Below are positions 8,421 to 16,690 of a DNA stretch of 64,000 nt, one piece after another. This stretch comes from 55-13 sp037190145. GTDB taxonomy: Bacteria; Armatimonadota; Fimbriimonadia; Fimbriimonadales; Fimbriimonadaceae. The translations under genes and the position numbers were made by a program. The DNA lies in NCBI GenBank assembly GCA_037190145.1, contig JBBCJU010000008.1, positions 124,001-188,000 on the forward strand. Reading direction: 5' to 3'. The notes below the pieces were generated by a model, which saw only the letters and a list, made by a program, of their open reading frames with translations, was not told the DNA's origin and ran no database searches. Numbering within the stretch: position 1 is the first letter of the stretch; each line of letters begins with the position of its first letter.

Positions 8421-8737
8421 ATTCGTCGCCTTTGTGCCCATTGATTAAAAACTAATTGAGCAATCTGGGAATTGCTAGTATACTTATATCACCTGCCGCA
8501 CGGGATGGTTCGACCGCGAAGCACAATATTGCCAAGCACAACTTGATTGCTCCGTCCGGTATAGGTGCCCAATTCTGAGGGCGGGCTAGTGCAACCAGCT
8601 ATGCATCTCGTACCGAAAGAAATGGAGTATCTTGTTTAATTAGGATCTATTTTAGTAATCTTTATAAACACAGAGAAACTACCCTGAGGCTCGCCCCTCC
8701 GGAGTAGGCCTCCGGGGCGAGCATGGGAGTTAGTGAG
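8421..8737. other. intergenic region between DUF3800 and reverse transcriptase genes
   Basis: This divergent region holds the promoters of both genes and a strong hairpin at its right end. A small GCCC/GGGC hairpin lies around 8567-8582. AAGCACAA occurs twice (near 8519 and 8534). A retron-like or other template RNA could fit here in length, but no recognised ncRNA structure was identified. Confidence 0.4.
8689..8722 (+). promoter_or_regulatory. GC-rich hairpin in the reverse transcriptase leader
   Basis: GCTCGCCCC (8689-8697) pairs perfectly with GGGGCGAGC (8714-8722). An inner GGAG/CTCC stem follows a 3-base bulge, with loop TAGGC. It stands in an A+T-rich context and ends 2 bases before the Shine-Dalgarno sequence of the next gene. 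Confidence 0.75.
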
Positions 8738-9958
8738 ATGAAGCTGGATCCGCTATCCACTAACTCTATGCAACTTTCAGATTTGCAGGCAATCTGTTCC
8801 GAGGCAAACTTGCGGGCTGCATGTTTGCACTTAGGTAAGAAATTTAAAGTCCTTAGGAACCCCAACTTCGTCGATGCACAGGTTGAAAAGGCACGAAAAC
8901 GCTTAAGTTCACCGAACTTCAGATTGCGAAAGACTGTGCTGAAGCGCATTCCTAAAGGAGATGGCACAGAAAGGCCCATTCATGGTTTTGAGATTAATGA
9001 TAGAGTCGTGTTTAGGGCTGTCCATCAAGTGCTATGGCCCAGGCTTGAACCGGATATTGTCGCGGCAATTGCATTTTGTACGTACAAGGCAGGTGGCTAT
9101 CATCCTTTGCGGGGAGTTGCTCTCGCCCACAAGTCTGTTTCAGAAGCTCGTAAGACAGGGCAATTGTATGTTCTGAAAACAGATATAAAAGGTTTCTACA
9201 ACAAAATATCACGGAGTCAGATGCTGGTGATACTAAGTCAATTGCTGGGTGCTTCTGATGCTACGCGTTTGATTCCTGCCTTACTGGATGTTCCCATTCC
9301 GATGCAAGCAGACCTTAGCTTGGATGAAAGGGAACTTATGCAGGATGGCTTGCCGCAGGGGTCTTCTACTTCCCCGTTGTTTGCATGTCTGTATCTTCGA
9401 GAATTTGACTTGTGGCTAGCTGGTCTTGAAGTTCCTGCGATCCGCTATGTAGATGATTTAGTTATCATGTTTCCATCTTTGACTGCCTGTTTAGTAGCCA
9501 AGGAGGAGATCCAAAGCAGGCTGAACGATTTGGCTTTAGATTTAAACCACAATCCCCAAAAAACCAGAATTGTGGCACCACATAAAGACCTCTGTTTTCT
9601 TGGTTCTCGCGTAACTCCAAACGGACATATAAGGCCAACCATGGAATCTTGGGCAAGGCTGGACAACAAGATTAGAGCGGTTGCTAAAAAGATTGGCGCT
9701 GAGTCTGATGATGAAAGCGCACGTTGCTCTGCCAAGGTTGTCGCCAGTTGGATGAATGCCAGAAGGCACTATCATTTCACTGTTAGAGACTATCGGAAAA
9801 TTCGCACTTTCATCAGTGATGCTTACATGGGCCCATTCATAGATGAAAGGCGAAACTTGAAAATATGTAATGCAGTGTGGAGTTATCTGCATTCTGCAAT
9901 AGGCCATAACCAGAAGGCCTTGAGATGTCTTCAAATGGTTAGCCGTGAATTGCTGTAA
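8738..9958 (+). CDS. stand-alone reverse transcriptase (RNA-directed DNA polymerase)
   Basis: A 406-residue RT with all core motifs. The fingers region is IPKGDGTERPI...NDRVVFRAVHQVL. Motif A is KTDIKGFYNKIS (Asp149). Motif B is QDGLPQGSSTSPLFACL. Motif C is RYVDDLVIMF (Asp239-Asp240). Motif D is LNHNPQKTRIV and motif E is LCFLGSRV. A ~115-residue helical thumb-like tail follows. There is no maturase X, HNH, Cas1 or primase domain and no intron ribozyme boundary was recognised, so it is not an obvious group II intron ORF. The retron VTG motif is replaced by VTPNGHIRP. The start at 8738 is chosen because GGGAG lies 8 bases upstream; an ATG at 8723 is in frame. It may be a defence-type RT of unassigned group, working with an upstream RNA or the DUF3800 protein; this is inference. 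Confidence 0.9.
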   Translation: MKLDPLSTNSMQLSDLQAICSEANLRAACLHLGKKFKVLRNPNFVDAQVEKARKRLSSPNFRLRKTVLKRIPKGDGTERPIHGFEINDRVVFRAVHQVLWPRLEPDIVAAIAFCTYKAGGYHPLRGVALAHKSVSEARKTGQLYVLKTDIKGFYNKISRSQMLVILSQLLGASDATRLIPALLDVPIPMQADLSLDERELMQDGLPQGSSTSPLFACLYLREFDLWLAGLEVPAIRYVDDLVIMFPSLTACLVAKEEIQSRLNDLALDLNHNPQKTRIVAPHKDLCFLGSRVTPNGHIRPTMESWARLDNKIRAVAKKIGAESDDESARCSAKVVASWMNARRHYHFTVRDYRKIRTFISDAYMGPFIDERRNLKICNAVWSYLHSAIGHNQKALRCLQMVSRELL

Positions 9959-10284
9959 AGGGGATTTATATTATCTGTACTGCCTGTAGAGGGCAAATCT
10001 GTTAGGGACAAGTTTCGGGTTACACTTCTGGTTTAGTAGGAGATCTTTGAGGCAGAAAGACAGGAGATGAGGAAAACTTGAGAGGATGAGGTTTTTGAGT
10101 GGGAAAGGATGGATGTTTGCAGACGGAAATAGTGGGCCTATCGTTTCATCTTTTTCATCGGGTATGATGCGATGTTCGAGGTCGGAAAGGCCCGTTTGCC
10201 GTTGACTGGAGCGTTTTACGAAGCGCTGCATTGAGCGGCTGACGCCAGACCCCCTCGCATAGATACGGAGACTTAACGAATCGA
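9959..10284. other. non-coding region before rpsO, including its leader
   Basis: No convincing gene is present. The last ~90 bases (10195-10284) are G+C-richer, with short inverted words (AGCG...CGCT, GAGCGGCTGACGC), and form the rpsO leader. GGAG at 10268-10271 is the likely ribosome-binding site, at a long spacing of about 14 bases. S15 often represses its own leader, but no family-specific fold could be assigned. Confidence 0.4.
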
Positions 10285-10566
10285 ATGCCGCTGGATAAGA
10301 ATATTAAGAGTCAGGTAATTGCCGACAACGCAAGAGCCGAAGGTGATACCGGATCTGCTGAAGTGCAGATTGCGGTGATGCATGCCCGCATCCAACAGAT
10401 CACTGAGCATCTTAAGAAGAACAAGAAGGACTTCCACTCTCGCCGAGGCCTCATGGTTTTGGTTGGTAAGCGACGCCGACTTGAAGGCTATTTAAAGGCT
10501 AAGGACATTGCACGCTATCGTGCTTTGATCGCAAAGCTGGGCATCCGCGAAGTTAAGCCCCGGTAA
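10285..10566 (+). CDS. rpsO: 30S ribosomal protein S15
   Basis: A 93-residue S15 (usual length 88-90) that binds the 16S rRNA three-way junction and starts platform assembly. Diagnostic blocks are GDTGSAEVQIA, ARIQQITEHLKKNKKDFHSRRGLMVLVGKRRRLEGYL and YRALIAKLGIRE. The order rpsO-pnp is widely conserved. A long hairpin separates the two genes and may be an RNA processing site. Confidence 0.97.
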   Translation: MPLDKNIKSQVIADNARAEGDTGSAEVQIAVMHARIQQITEHLKKNKKDFHSRRGLMVLVGKRRRLEGYLKAKDIARYRALIAKLGIREVKPR

Positions 10567-10583
10567 GGGAAGTTTGGAGTTTG

Positions 10584-10626
10584 GGGTTTGGAGTTTGGAA
10601 TTGAAAAGAGTCCAAACTTCAAACTC
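10584..10626 (+). promoter_or_regulatory. long intercistronic hairpin between rpsO and pnp
   Basis: The 16-base arm GGGTTTGGAGTTTGGA (10584-10599) pairs with TCCAAACTTCAAACTC (10611-10626) with only G-U wobbles as imperfections, around an 11-base loop. The 5' arm is part of a tandem GTTTGGA repeat. In enterobacteria an RNase III hairpin in the same place controls pnp; here that role is inferred. Confidence 0.65.
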
Positions 10627-10666
10627 TAAATTCCCAATTTTGCCTTTAAGCATTGGAGGCTAACAC

Positions 10667-13093
10667 ATGATTCATTCCCACGAATTCGAGGTTGGGGGCA
10701 AGACCCTTTCGCTCGAATCTGGCCGCGTTGCCAAGCAAGCTGGCGGCGCAGTCCTCCTCGGTATGGGCGAGACGGTCCTTTTGGGCGTCGCCACTATGTC
10801 CGAGAATCCCCGCGAAGGGATCGACTTTCTTCCACTAGTCTGTGACTACGAAGAGCGCAAGTACGCAGTTGGAAAGATTCCAGGCGGCTTTATTAAGCGC
10901 GGTGGAAGACCATCTGAGAAAGCGACCCTTGTATCCCGATTGATCGACCGACCTTTGCGACCTCTGTTCCCGAAGGGGCTTCGCAACGAGGTTCAGGTCA
11001 TTGCTATGACGTTTGCTGTGGAGCAAGATTGCCCGCCCGACGTATTGGCGATCAACGCGGCGGGCGCTGCGCTTGCAGTGAGCGATATTCCGTTCAAGAC
11101 TCCGGTTGCCGGTGTTCGTGTAGGCCGAATTGATGGCGAATTCATCCTATTTCCAACCAATGATGAGATCAAGGCTTCTGACCTTGACTTGGTAGTTGCG
11201 GGTCATAAGGATGCCATCTCAATGGTGGAAGCCGGTGCCAACGAAGTGTCTGAAGAAGACATGCACAAGGCGCTGAAGTTTGCTCACGAAGCCATCAAGA
11301 AGATCTGCAAGGAATTCGAAGCTTTTGGAAAGAAAGCAGGTAAAGCCAAGCGTGAGGTCAAGCTTTACACCGTTGATGAAGGCGTAAAGAAGGCGATTGA
11401 GAAGAAGTACGGCAAAGAGATCGAGAAGACTTTGCTTGGTTCCAAGGATAAGGCGATTCGCGAGAGCGCGCTGTCTGACTTGGTGAAAGAGATCGTCGAG
11501 AAGATGAAGCCCGACTACGCCGATAAGCCCGAGCTTTTGGCTCAGCTATCCGAGGCTGCGGACGGTGTGGTTAAGGGAGTCGTGCGAGAGCTGATCCTGA
11601 AGAAGGACACTCGCCCTGATGGTCGCGGACTTACTGATATTCGACCTCTCGAAGCGATTGCTGGCATTTTGCCGAAGGTTCACGGTTCCGGTTTGTTCAC
11701 TCGTGGCCAGACTCAGGTCATGACGGTTGCGACGCTTGGTTTGCCAGGCGAGGCTCAGACCATGGACGGAATTGAGGAAGAGGATCCGAAGCGCTATATG
11801 CACTTCTATAACTTCCCAGCCTATTCTGTTGGAGAGGTTCGGCCGATGCGCGGCCCGGGTCGCCGAGAAATCGGTCATGGCGCCCTTGCAGAGCGAGCTC
11901 TGCGAAGCGTGATCCCTCTAGATGACCCTGATTTCCCTTACACATTGCTTTTGATCTCGGATGTATTGGAGTCTAATGGTTCCACATCCATGGCATCGGT
12001 CTGCGGATCTACCCTGGCTCTTATGGATGCCGGTATCAAGATCAAGGCTCCGGTTGCTGGTATCGCGATGGGTCTGATGTCTGACGGCAAGGTCTTTAAG
12101 GTCTTGACCGACATCATGGGCATGGAAGACTTCTGCGGCGACATGGACTTTAAGGTTGCCGGAACTCGAAGCGGAATCACCGCGCTTCAGCTTGATACCA
12201 AGCTGGACGGTATTCCCGACAAAGTTCTCTCGGATGCTTTGAAGCAGGCTAAGGTTGCTCGATTTGAGATTCTGGATGTGATTGAAGAGGAGATTAGCGC
12301 TCCGCGAGACAGCGTTGCAGCTTCGGCTCCTCAAGTTGTCACCATCAAGATCAATCCCGAGAAGATCGGTGCGGTCATCGGCCCCGGCGGCGCGACGATC
12401 AAGAAGATCACGGGCGAGACTGGCGCAAGCGTTGATATTCAGCAAGACGGAACTGTTCTGGTCGGTGGAAACGGCGCTCAGATGGTTCAAGATGCCATTG
12501 CACGAATCAAGTCGCTCACCGATGAGATTGGAGTGGGTGCTGAATTCACTGGCAAGGTCACCCGAATCATTGGCCGAGGCGCGTTCGTAGAGTACGTTCC
12601 AGGTCGAGAGGGCATGGTTCCGAAGGAGCAGCTTTCTCCAACACCTTTGGGTCGTATTGAAGATGCGGTCAACATTGGTGATGAGATCAATGTTAAGGTC
12701 CATGAAGTGGACGGCATGGGACGTGTGAATTTCACAGCTCTCGGCATTGCTCAGAGCCACCCCAACCTTCAAGAGAACGAGGCAGCAACTCCTCCTCCTG
12801 CAGGTCAGGGCGGCGGCGGTCGAGACCGAGGTGGTCGAGATCGCGGCGGTGACCGTGGTGGACGCGGCGATCGAGATCGTGGCGGCCGAGATCGCGGTGG
12901 AGACCGTGGCGGTCGTGGCGGTGATCGAGATCGTGGAGATCGCGGCGGTAGAGATCGTGGCGAGAAGAGCACCAAGGATTCATCAGAAGAGTCATCTTCT
13001 TCCGAGGCTCCTGAAGTTCCAGATTCATTCCCAAAGCGAGATCGCGGCGGTGATGACGAGAACGTAAACACCCGATTCCGACCTCGACGTTAG
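10667..13093 (+). CDS. pnp: polyribonucleotide nucleotidyltransferase (PNPase)
   Basis: PNPase degrades RNA 3' to 5' phosphorolytically as a trimer. The 808-residue product has the first RNase PH domain (FEVGGKTLSLESG ... FIKRGGRPSEKATL), a helical linker and the catalytic second RNase PH domain (KDTRPDGRG, SDVLESNGSTSMASVCG, GIAMGL, DFCGDMDFKVAGTRSGITALQLD). Next come a KH domain (KIGAVIGPGGATIKKI) and an S1 domain (GKVTRIIGRGAFVEYVPGREGMV). After the S1 domain, a ~100-residue tail is added, with an Arg/Gly/Asp-rich repeat block (about residues 715-770), then a Ser/Glu-rich acidic patch. Such RGG-like tails may bind RNA or condense. The core is complete and the assignment is certain. AGGC/GGAGG precedes the ATG. 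Confidence 0.98.
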   Translation: MIHSHEFEVGGKTLSLESGRVAKQAGGAVLLGMGETVLLGVATMSENPREGIDFLPLVCDYEERKYAVGKIPGGFIKRGGRPSEKATLVSRLIDRPLRPLFPKGLRNEVQVIAMTFAVEQDCPPDVLAINAAGAALAVSDIPFKTPVAGVRVGRIDGEFILFPTNDEIKASDLDLVVAGHKDAISMVEAGANEVSEEDMHKALKFAHEAIKKICKEFEAFGKKAGKAKREVKLYTVDEGVKKAIEKKYGKEIEKTLLGSKDKAIRESALSDLVKEIVEKMKPDYADKPELLAQLSEAADGVVKGVVRELILKKDTRPDGRGLTDIRPLEAIAGILPKVHGSGLFTRGQTQVMTVATLGLPGEAQTMDGIEEEDPKRYMHFYNFPAYSVGEVRPMRGPGRREIGHGALAERALRSVIPLDDPDFPYTLLLISDVLESNGSTSMASVCGSTLALMDAGIKIKAPVAGIAMGLMSDGKVFKVLTDIMGMEDFCGDMDFKVAGTRSGITALQLDTKLDGIPDKVLSDALKQAKVARFEILDVIEEEISAPRDSVAASAPQVVTIKINPEKIGAVIGPGGATIKKITGETGASVDIQQDGTVLVGGNGAQMVQDAIARIKSLTDEIGVGAEFTGKVTRIIGRGAFVEYVPGREGMVPKEQLSPTPLGRIEDAVNIGDEINVKVHEVDGMGRVNFTALGIAQSHPNLQENEAATPPPAGQGGGGRDRGGRDRGGDRGGRGDRDRGGRDRGGDRGGRGGDRDRGDRGGRDRGEKSTKDSSEESSSSEAPEVPDSFPKRDRGGDDENVNTRFRPRR
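12808..12968 (+). repeat. degenerate short repeats encoding the PNPase RGG/RD tail
   Basis: Units close to GGTCGAGATCGTGGCG recur many times, coding for alternating Arg-Gly-Gly and Asp-Arg. The repeat keeps the frame open. Such tracts change length easily by slippage. Confidence 0.7.
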
Positions 13094-13115
13094 TCGCAGG
13101 GCTAAGGATAAAGTA

Positions 13116-13146
13116 AACGGGAGGCAAGTGATTGCCTCCCGTTTTT
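13116..13146 (+). terminator. intrinsic terminator of rpsO-pnp
   Basis: AACGGGAGGCAA (13116-13127) and TTGCCTCCCGTT (13132-13143) form a perfect 12-bp stem with loop GTGA, followed by a T run to 13146. It begins 23 bases after the pnp stop and overlaps the end of the convergent membrane protein gene. Confidence 0.92.
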
Positions 13147-13954
13147 ATGTCTGAGTGATCAGCTTTCTCTGCTTATAGGAATGCCAATGCCGGAGGTTTG
13201 ACCATAACAGCAGGGTTACAGACAAGAAAAGCAGGGCAAGGAAGATGAGAGGATAAGCAAGGTGTCGGTAAGTAGGGGTTAACAGGGATAAATGCCAGGC
13301 CAAGAACACTAATAGTTCGTTTGTGGCAAGCATCGCGAATATAGCCGCAAAGGTTGTCAATGATTGGAGCCAACGTGGCTTCCAGGCGAAAAGGGAAGGG
13401 CTTCCTTGAGGAGCAGCGGTTGCCTGGATTTGGTCAATGAATAGACGCCAGTTCGCTAGAGAATACTTGTTTGCCAGAGCGATAAAGAGTTTGCGTCCTG
13501 TGGACTTCTCCTTCAGTGCGGTCCAGTTTTTTCGAAGAGAAAAGTGGGTGACTTCTACGTCACTGAGGTCGACTCTAAAGGAGTAGTGATTTCCAGAAAA
13601 CAGCAGAACGTCATTCTCCAAGAGAATCATGCCTTCATCGAATCGTTGCTTTTGCGGCTGGTCGTCGACCGTTATGGAAACGGGTATCCATAGATCATGC
13701 TCATTAACCTGGGAGTCGTCAAGGATCTTATTGTTACGACGGTTGGACACTAAAATGGCAACCAGCAGTACTCCAAAACCCATCCCCATCCCGATCCCGA
13801 GTTTGGAGACCCAGCGAGGAGCTTCTTCCGTGAAAAGCGTTCCTTTTCTACTGGTCAGAAAGTCCACCAGAGGACAAACACTAGCGATAGCTATTGCACC
13901 AACCCACGGTGATGACGGAGTCAGAAGAACTAATGGCCGCAGCGGGACAAACAC
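13145..13954 (-). CDS. hypothetical membrane protein with disturbed 5' end
   Basis: About 269 residues if read from the GTG at 13954. One membrane segment is near residues 50-68 (LGIGMGMGFGVLLVAILV). A ~110-residue soluble beta-rich part follows, containing WIPVSITVDD and SGNHYSFRVDLSDVEVTHFSL. Two more membrane segments lie toward the C-terminus (LTTFAAIFAMLATNELLVFL and LIFLALLFLSVTLLLW). The end is basic. No family is recognised; the middle part resembles membrane-anchored YcxB-like proteins in layout only. A 36-bp direct repeat with a 73-bp period covers the 5' end. Because 73 is not a multiple of three, the duplication shifts the frame, so the original start was probably near 14069. The gene may be damaged or may now use the GTG or an inner ATG. 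Confidence 0.55.
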   Translation of the reverse strand: MFVPLRPLVLLTPSSPWVGAIAIASVCPLVDFLTSRKGTLFTEEAPRWVSKLGIGMGMGFGVLLVAILVSNRRNNKILDDSQVNEHDLWIPVSITVDDQPQKQRFDEGMILLENDVLLFSGNHYSFRVDLSDVEVTHFSLRKNWTALKEKSTGRKLFIALANKYSLANWRLFIDQIQATAAPQGSPSLFAWKPRWLQSLTTFAAIFAMLATNELLVFLAWHLSLLTPTYRHLAYPLIFLALLFLSVTLLLWSNLRHWHSYKQRKLITQT

Positions 13955-13980
13955 TAGCGATAGCTATTGCACCAACCCAC
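13872..13980. repeat. 36-bp direct repeat, 73-bp tandem duplication
   Basis: The 36-base block starting GGACAAACACTAGCGATAGC occurs at 13872-13907 and again, identically, at 13945-13980. The period is 73 bp. Both copies encode WVGAIAIASVCP on the minus strand, but in different frames. Confidence 0.9.
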
Positions 13981-14085
13981 GCCCTTGGGGGCATGTGGCG
14001 GGCATGATAGCGAATGAGGGCAACCCAGGGGCGGCGCTTGTGTCTGAATTGCCATGATCGCTGAGCCATACCTACTATGTTAGTG

Positions 14086-14122
14086 GCAAAATCTATTGAA
14101 ATAGTTATTCAATAGATTTTGC
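14086..14122 (-). terminator. hairpin after the beta-mannosidase gene
   Basis: GCAAAATCTATTGAA (14086-14100) and TTCAATAGATTTTGC (14108-14122) form a perfect 15-bp stem with a 7-base loop, 6 bases beyond the minus-strand stop codon. No U run follows, so it may be a 3'-end stabiliser or a weak terminator. Confidence 0.6.
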
Positions 14123-14128
14123 TGACAG

Positions 14129-16573
14129 TTATATTGGTGACCGAGTAACGTGCACCTCGTGCCAACCTGCGAGCGAACGGGCTTTTAAGCCCTCGCCATC
14201 GCCTTCATATCTCAGGGCAAATTTGGCTGGGAATGGGATGGTGGCAAAGTTGTCAACCATATACTGGACGTCGTTTTCATCCGTCACCATCAGATCGACT
14301 ACGGGTTGAGTGGTTTGCATGACCAGGTAGCCATCGTGATAGAGGGTTGCGAGGATGGGGGCAGGCTCGGCTAACCTTGCATTCTTGGGTTCTGCAAGTA
14401 ATGCCCAAGCCTCGTTCTCGTCCCATGTGGCAACGAGGAGCGTATCTGGTACGGACAATCCCTTTACAGATGCTTCCAGGACTACCTTTCTATCATCGGC
14501 ACCGAGATCGAAAGACGCCGAACCGATTTGACCAAGATGCTTGCCAGTCGTCAACTCGTATGCGTCTAAGCTCACAGAACCGGTGACTTCTTCATCCCAG
14601 TCGTTAACAGCGTGAACCTTGATTTGGTCGTTATAGCGTTCGATGCTTAGAAGTTGATCATCATAGAGCCGCCTTAACTCGTAGGCAAGGGCTTTATAGT
14701 TTCCGTTGGAATCTAGGATGGCCCAGCTTTGAACCGGCCAACAGTCGTTCAGCTGCCAGATCAAAGAACCGCGACAGAACTTGGAACGACGATAGTGTTC
14801 GATACCTAGTCGCAGAGCATCGCGCTGGTTGAGTTGGCTGTAATACACCCAATCCGCAAGAGTCTGGGGCTCTGGATAATGCAGTTTCACATAGCCAACA
14901 AAGGTTTCCCACCCTTTACGGGTCTTGTCGTGCCATTGCAGGACAGGATCCTTCATGTTGAATGGATACTCGTCTGCCCAGGTGTCCAGAACCGTATCCC
15001 AAGTTGCGAGAGAGCAGGAAGAACCGAATCCGTACTCGCTGCTGAAGCGCCCGGTGGAATCGGCATAGTGCTTCCAATCGCCCCGACCATGCCAGACATC
15101 CCAGCAGTGTTGATCGCCAAAGCCACCGCTATTGGGGCCTTGTTGTTTAAGGGCGACGGGATCGTCCACTGGAGCATTGCCGATTGGACTGGTTCGAATA
15201 TAAGGAGTCTTGGGATCAAGGCGAGCCACTACGTCGGGCAAGACATCACTGTAGAAGTTCTCTCCATAGTAGCGAGGTGGGTGTTTGGAGGCATCACCCC
15301 ACTTGGAGTAGTTCATCTCTTCATTCTCATTGTTGCCGCACCATAGAGCGAGACACGGATGATTCCGAATGCGACGGACGTTTACCTCAGCTTCAGTCCT
15401 AAGGGTGTCTTGCCATTCCCCAGTGTCTGGGTAATAGCTGCAGGCAAAGGGGAAGTCTTGCCAAACCAAGATGCCGAGCTCATCGCAGAGCTCATAGAAT
15501 TCATCTGTTTCGTAGAGACCACCGCCCCAAACACGCAACATGTTAAAGCCCATGTCTTTGGCCTTTTCTAGCCGATCTCGATACCTCGAACGGCTAACAA
15601 TGGAAGGGAAGGAGTGGTCAGGAATCCAGTTGGCACCCTTGGCCCAAATCTTCTTTCCGTTTAGCTTAAACTCGAAGGATTCGCCCCACTCGTCAGGCTC
15701 TCGGAGGAGTTCTACGTGGGAGATACCGACGGTTCTTTCGAACTCATCAAGGACTTTGCCATCCTTTACGATTCGCGCGTAGGCTTTCATGCTTACGGCG
15801 GGCCACTGCTCTTGATGATCCACCGTGAAATCTGCCGTTTGGCCGGTCTTTTCGTCTTCATCAGAGCCAGAGAAAAGGAGTTGAAGTTCTCCGTCTCCTT
15901 CCATCTCAGCCGACAAGGTAGCGATGGTTGGCTCAATAGGATTATTCCAATCAATCTTGAGATCTGTAATTCGGGATTGGAACTCAACAAGCTTTACCGG
16001 CCGCCAAATTCCGCAGCTAACCAGTCTTGGGCCCCAATCCCAACCGGACATGTATTGGGCTTTGCGCACGAAAGGCCGCTCGTGGAAACGTTCGGTGTCG
16101 TCTGGAAGTCCTTGCTCCTCGAAGTACGCCTTTCTCCTTGCCCATCCAACACGCACTGCGCTTTGGAAGTCGATTCTCAGCGTGTTTTCACCCTCTCGAA
16201 GCTTATTGGTGACATCTACTTCTAAGGGAACGAACATGTTGTCGTGTTCCGCAATTTTTTCCTCATTGAGGAAGACGGCACAAACTGTATCAAGGCCTTC
16301 GAATTGCAATACTCGATTCGGATTGGATGGATCCGCATGCCACTCGAAGGTCGTTCGATAGCTCCAATCCTTCTCATCCACCCATTGGCACCCAAGTTCG
16401 TTCATCCCTACAAACGGATTTGGGATAATCCCGTGCTGAACCAGATCGAGATGAACATGGCCAGGCACCTGAGCGGAAAGCCAGCCTGGAGAAGAAAGGT
16501 ATTCATCGCCGCCAGCTTGCCAGGTAGATTCGGCGAACTCCCAGTCTGAGTGGAGATAAGTCGTTCGGAGCAT
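14129..16573 (-). CDS. beta-mannosidase, glycoside hydrolase family 2
   Basis: An 814-residue GH2 enzyme that removes beta-1,4-mannose from mannan or N-glycan fragments. The sugar-binding jelly-roll domain (WEFAESTWQAGG ... VPGHVHLDLVQHGIIPNPFVG ... YRTTFEW) carries the beta-mannosidase signature. An Ig-like domain follows, then the (beta/alpha)8 barrel with GANWIPDHSFPS and RVWGGGLYETDEFYELCDELGILVWQDF. The acid/base is Glu416 in WCGNNENEE and the nucleophile is Glu513 in RFSSEYGFGS. There is no signal peptide, so it is cytoplasmic and would finish imported oligosaccharides. It is monocistronic. The assignment to the beta-mannosidase branch is firm; natural substrate unknown. Confidence 0.93.
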   Translation of the reverse strand: MLRTTYLHSDWEFAESTWQAGGDEYLSSPGWLSAQVPGHVHLDLVQHGIIPNPFVGMNELGCQWVDEKDWSYRTTFEWHADPSNPNRVLQFEGLDTVCAVFLNEEKIAEHDNMFVPLEVDVTNKLREGENTLRIDFQSAVRVGWARRKAYFEEQGLPDDTERFHERPFVRKAQYMSGWDWGPRLVSCGIWRPVKLVEFQSRITDLKIDWNNPIEPTIATLSAEMEGDGELQLLFSGSDEDEKTGQTADFTVDHQEQWPAVSMKAYARIVKDGKVLDEFERTVGISHVELLREPDEWGESFEFKLNGKKIWAKGANWIPDHSFPSIVSRSRYRDRLEKAKDMGFNMLRVWGGGLYETDEFYELCDELGILVWQDFPFACSYYPDTGEWQDTLRTEAEVNVRRIRNHPCLALWCGNNENEEMNYSKWGDASKHPPRYYGENFYSDVLPDVVARLDPKTPYIRTSPIGNAPVDDPVALKQQGPNSGGFGDQHCWDVWHGRGDWKHYADSTGRFSSEYGFGSSCSLATWDTVLDTWADEYPFNMKDPVLQWHDKTRKGWETFVGYVKLHYPEPQTLADWVYYSQLNQRDALRLGIEHYRRSKFCRGSLIWQLNDCWPVQSWAILDSNGNYKALAYELRRLYDDQLLSIERYNDQIKVHAVNDWDEEVTGSVSLDAYELTTGKHLGQIGSASFDLGADDRKVVLEASVKGLSVPDTLLVATWDENEAWALLAEPKNARLAEPAPILATLYHDGYLVMQTTQPVVDLMVTDENDVQYMVDNFATIPFPAKFALRYEGDGEGLKARSLAGWHEVHVTRSPI

Positions 16574-16690
16574 TGGGGCAGATTATACGGAATTAAATCG
16601 AAAACTACCCATGCTTCCCCTGTGAACATGGGCTGGTCAAAGATCCAATTGGGGCCTTTAGCAACCTCAGCACAAACATTCCCGTATTCT

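Noticed and set aside
8421..8737. Retron msr-msd RNA upstream of the RT
   Set aside because: No a1/a2 inverted repeat framing the region and no branching-G context was found, and the RT lacks the retron VTG motif, so it is not called a retron.
9971..10231. 86-codon frame on the minus strand between the RT gene and rpsO
   Set aside because: No ribosome-binding site, no motif, basic low-information product; better seen as leader DNA.
11918..12772. 284-codon open frame on the minus strand inside pnp
   Set aside because: It lies antisense to the conserved PNPase catalytic, KH and S1 domains. Its product has no recognisable motif and its codon pattern mirrors the real gene.
12732..13127. His/Arg/Asp-rich and Ser/Pro/Arg-rich frames in the pnp 3' end
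   Set aside because: They come from other frames of the RGG repeat DNA and are low-complexity by-products.
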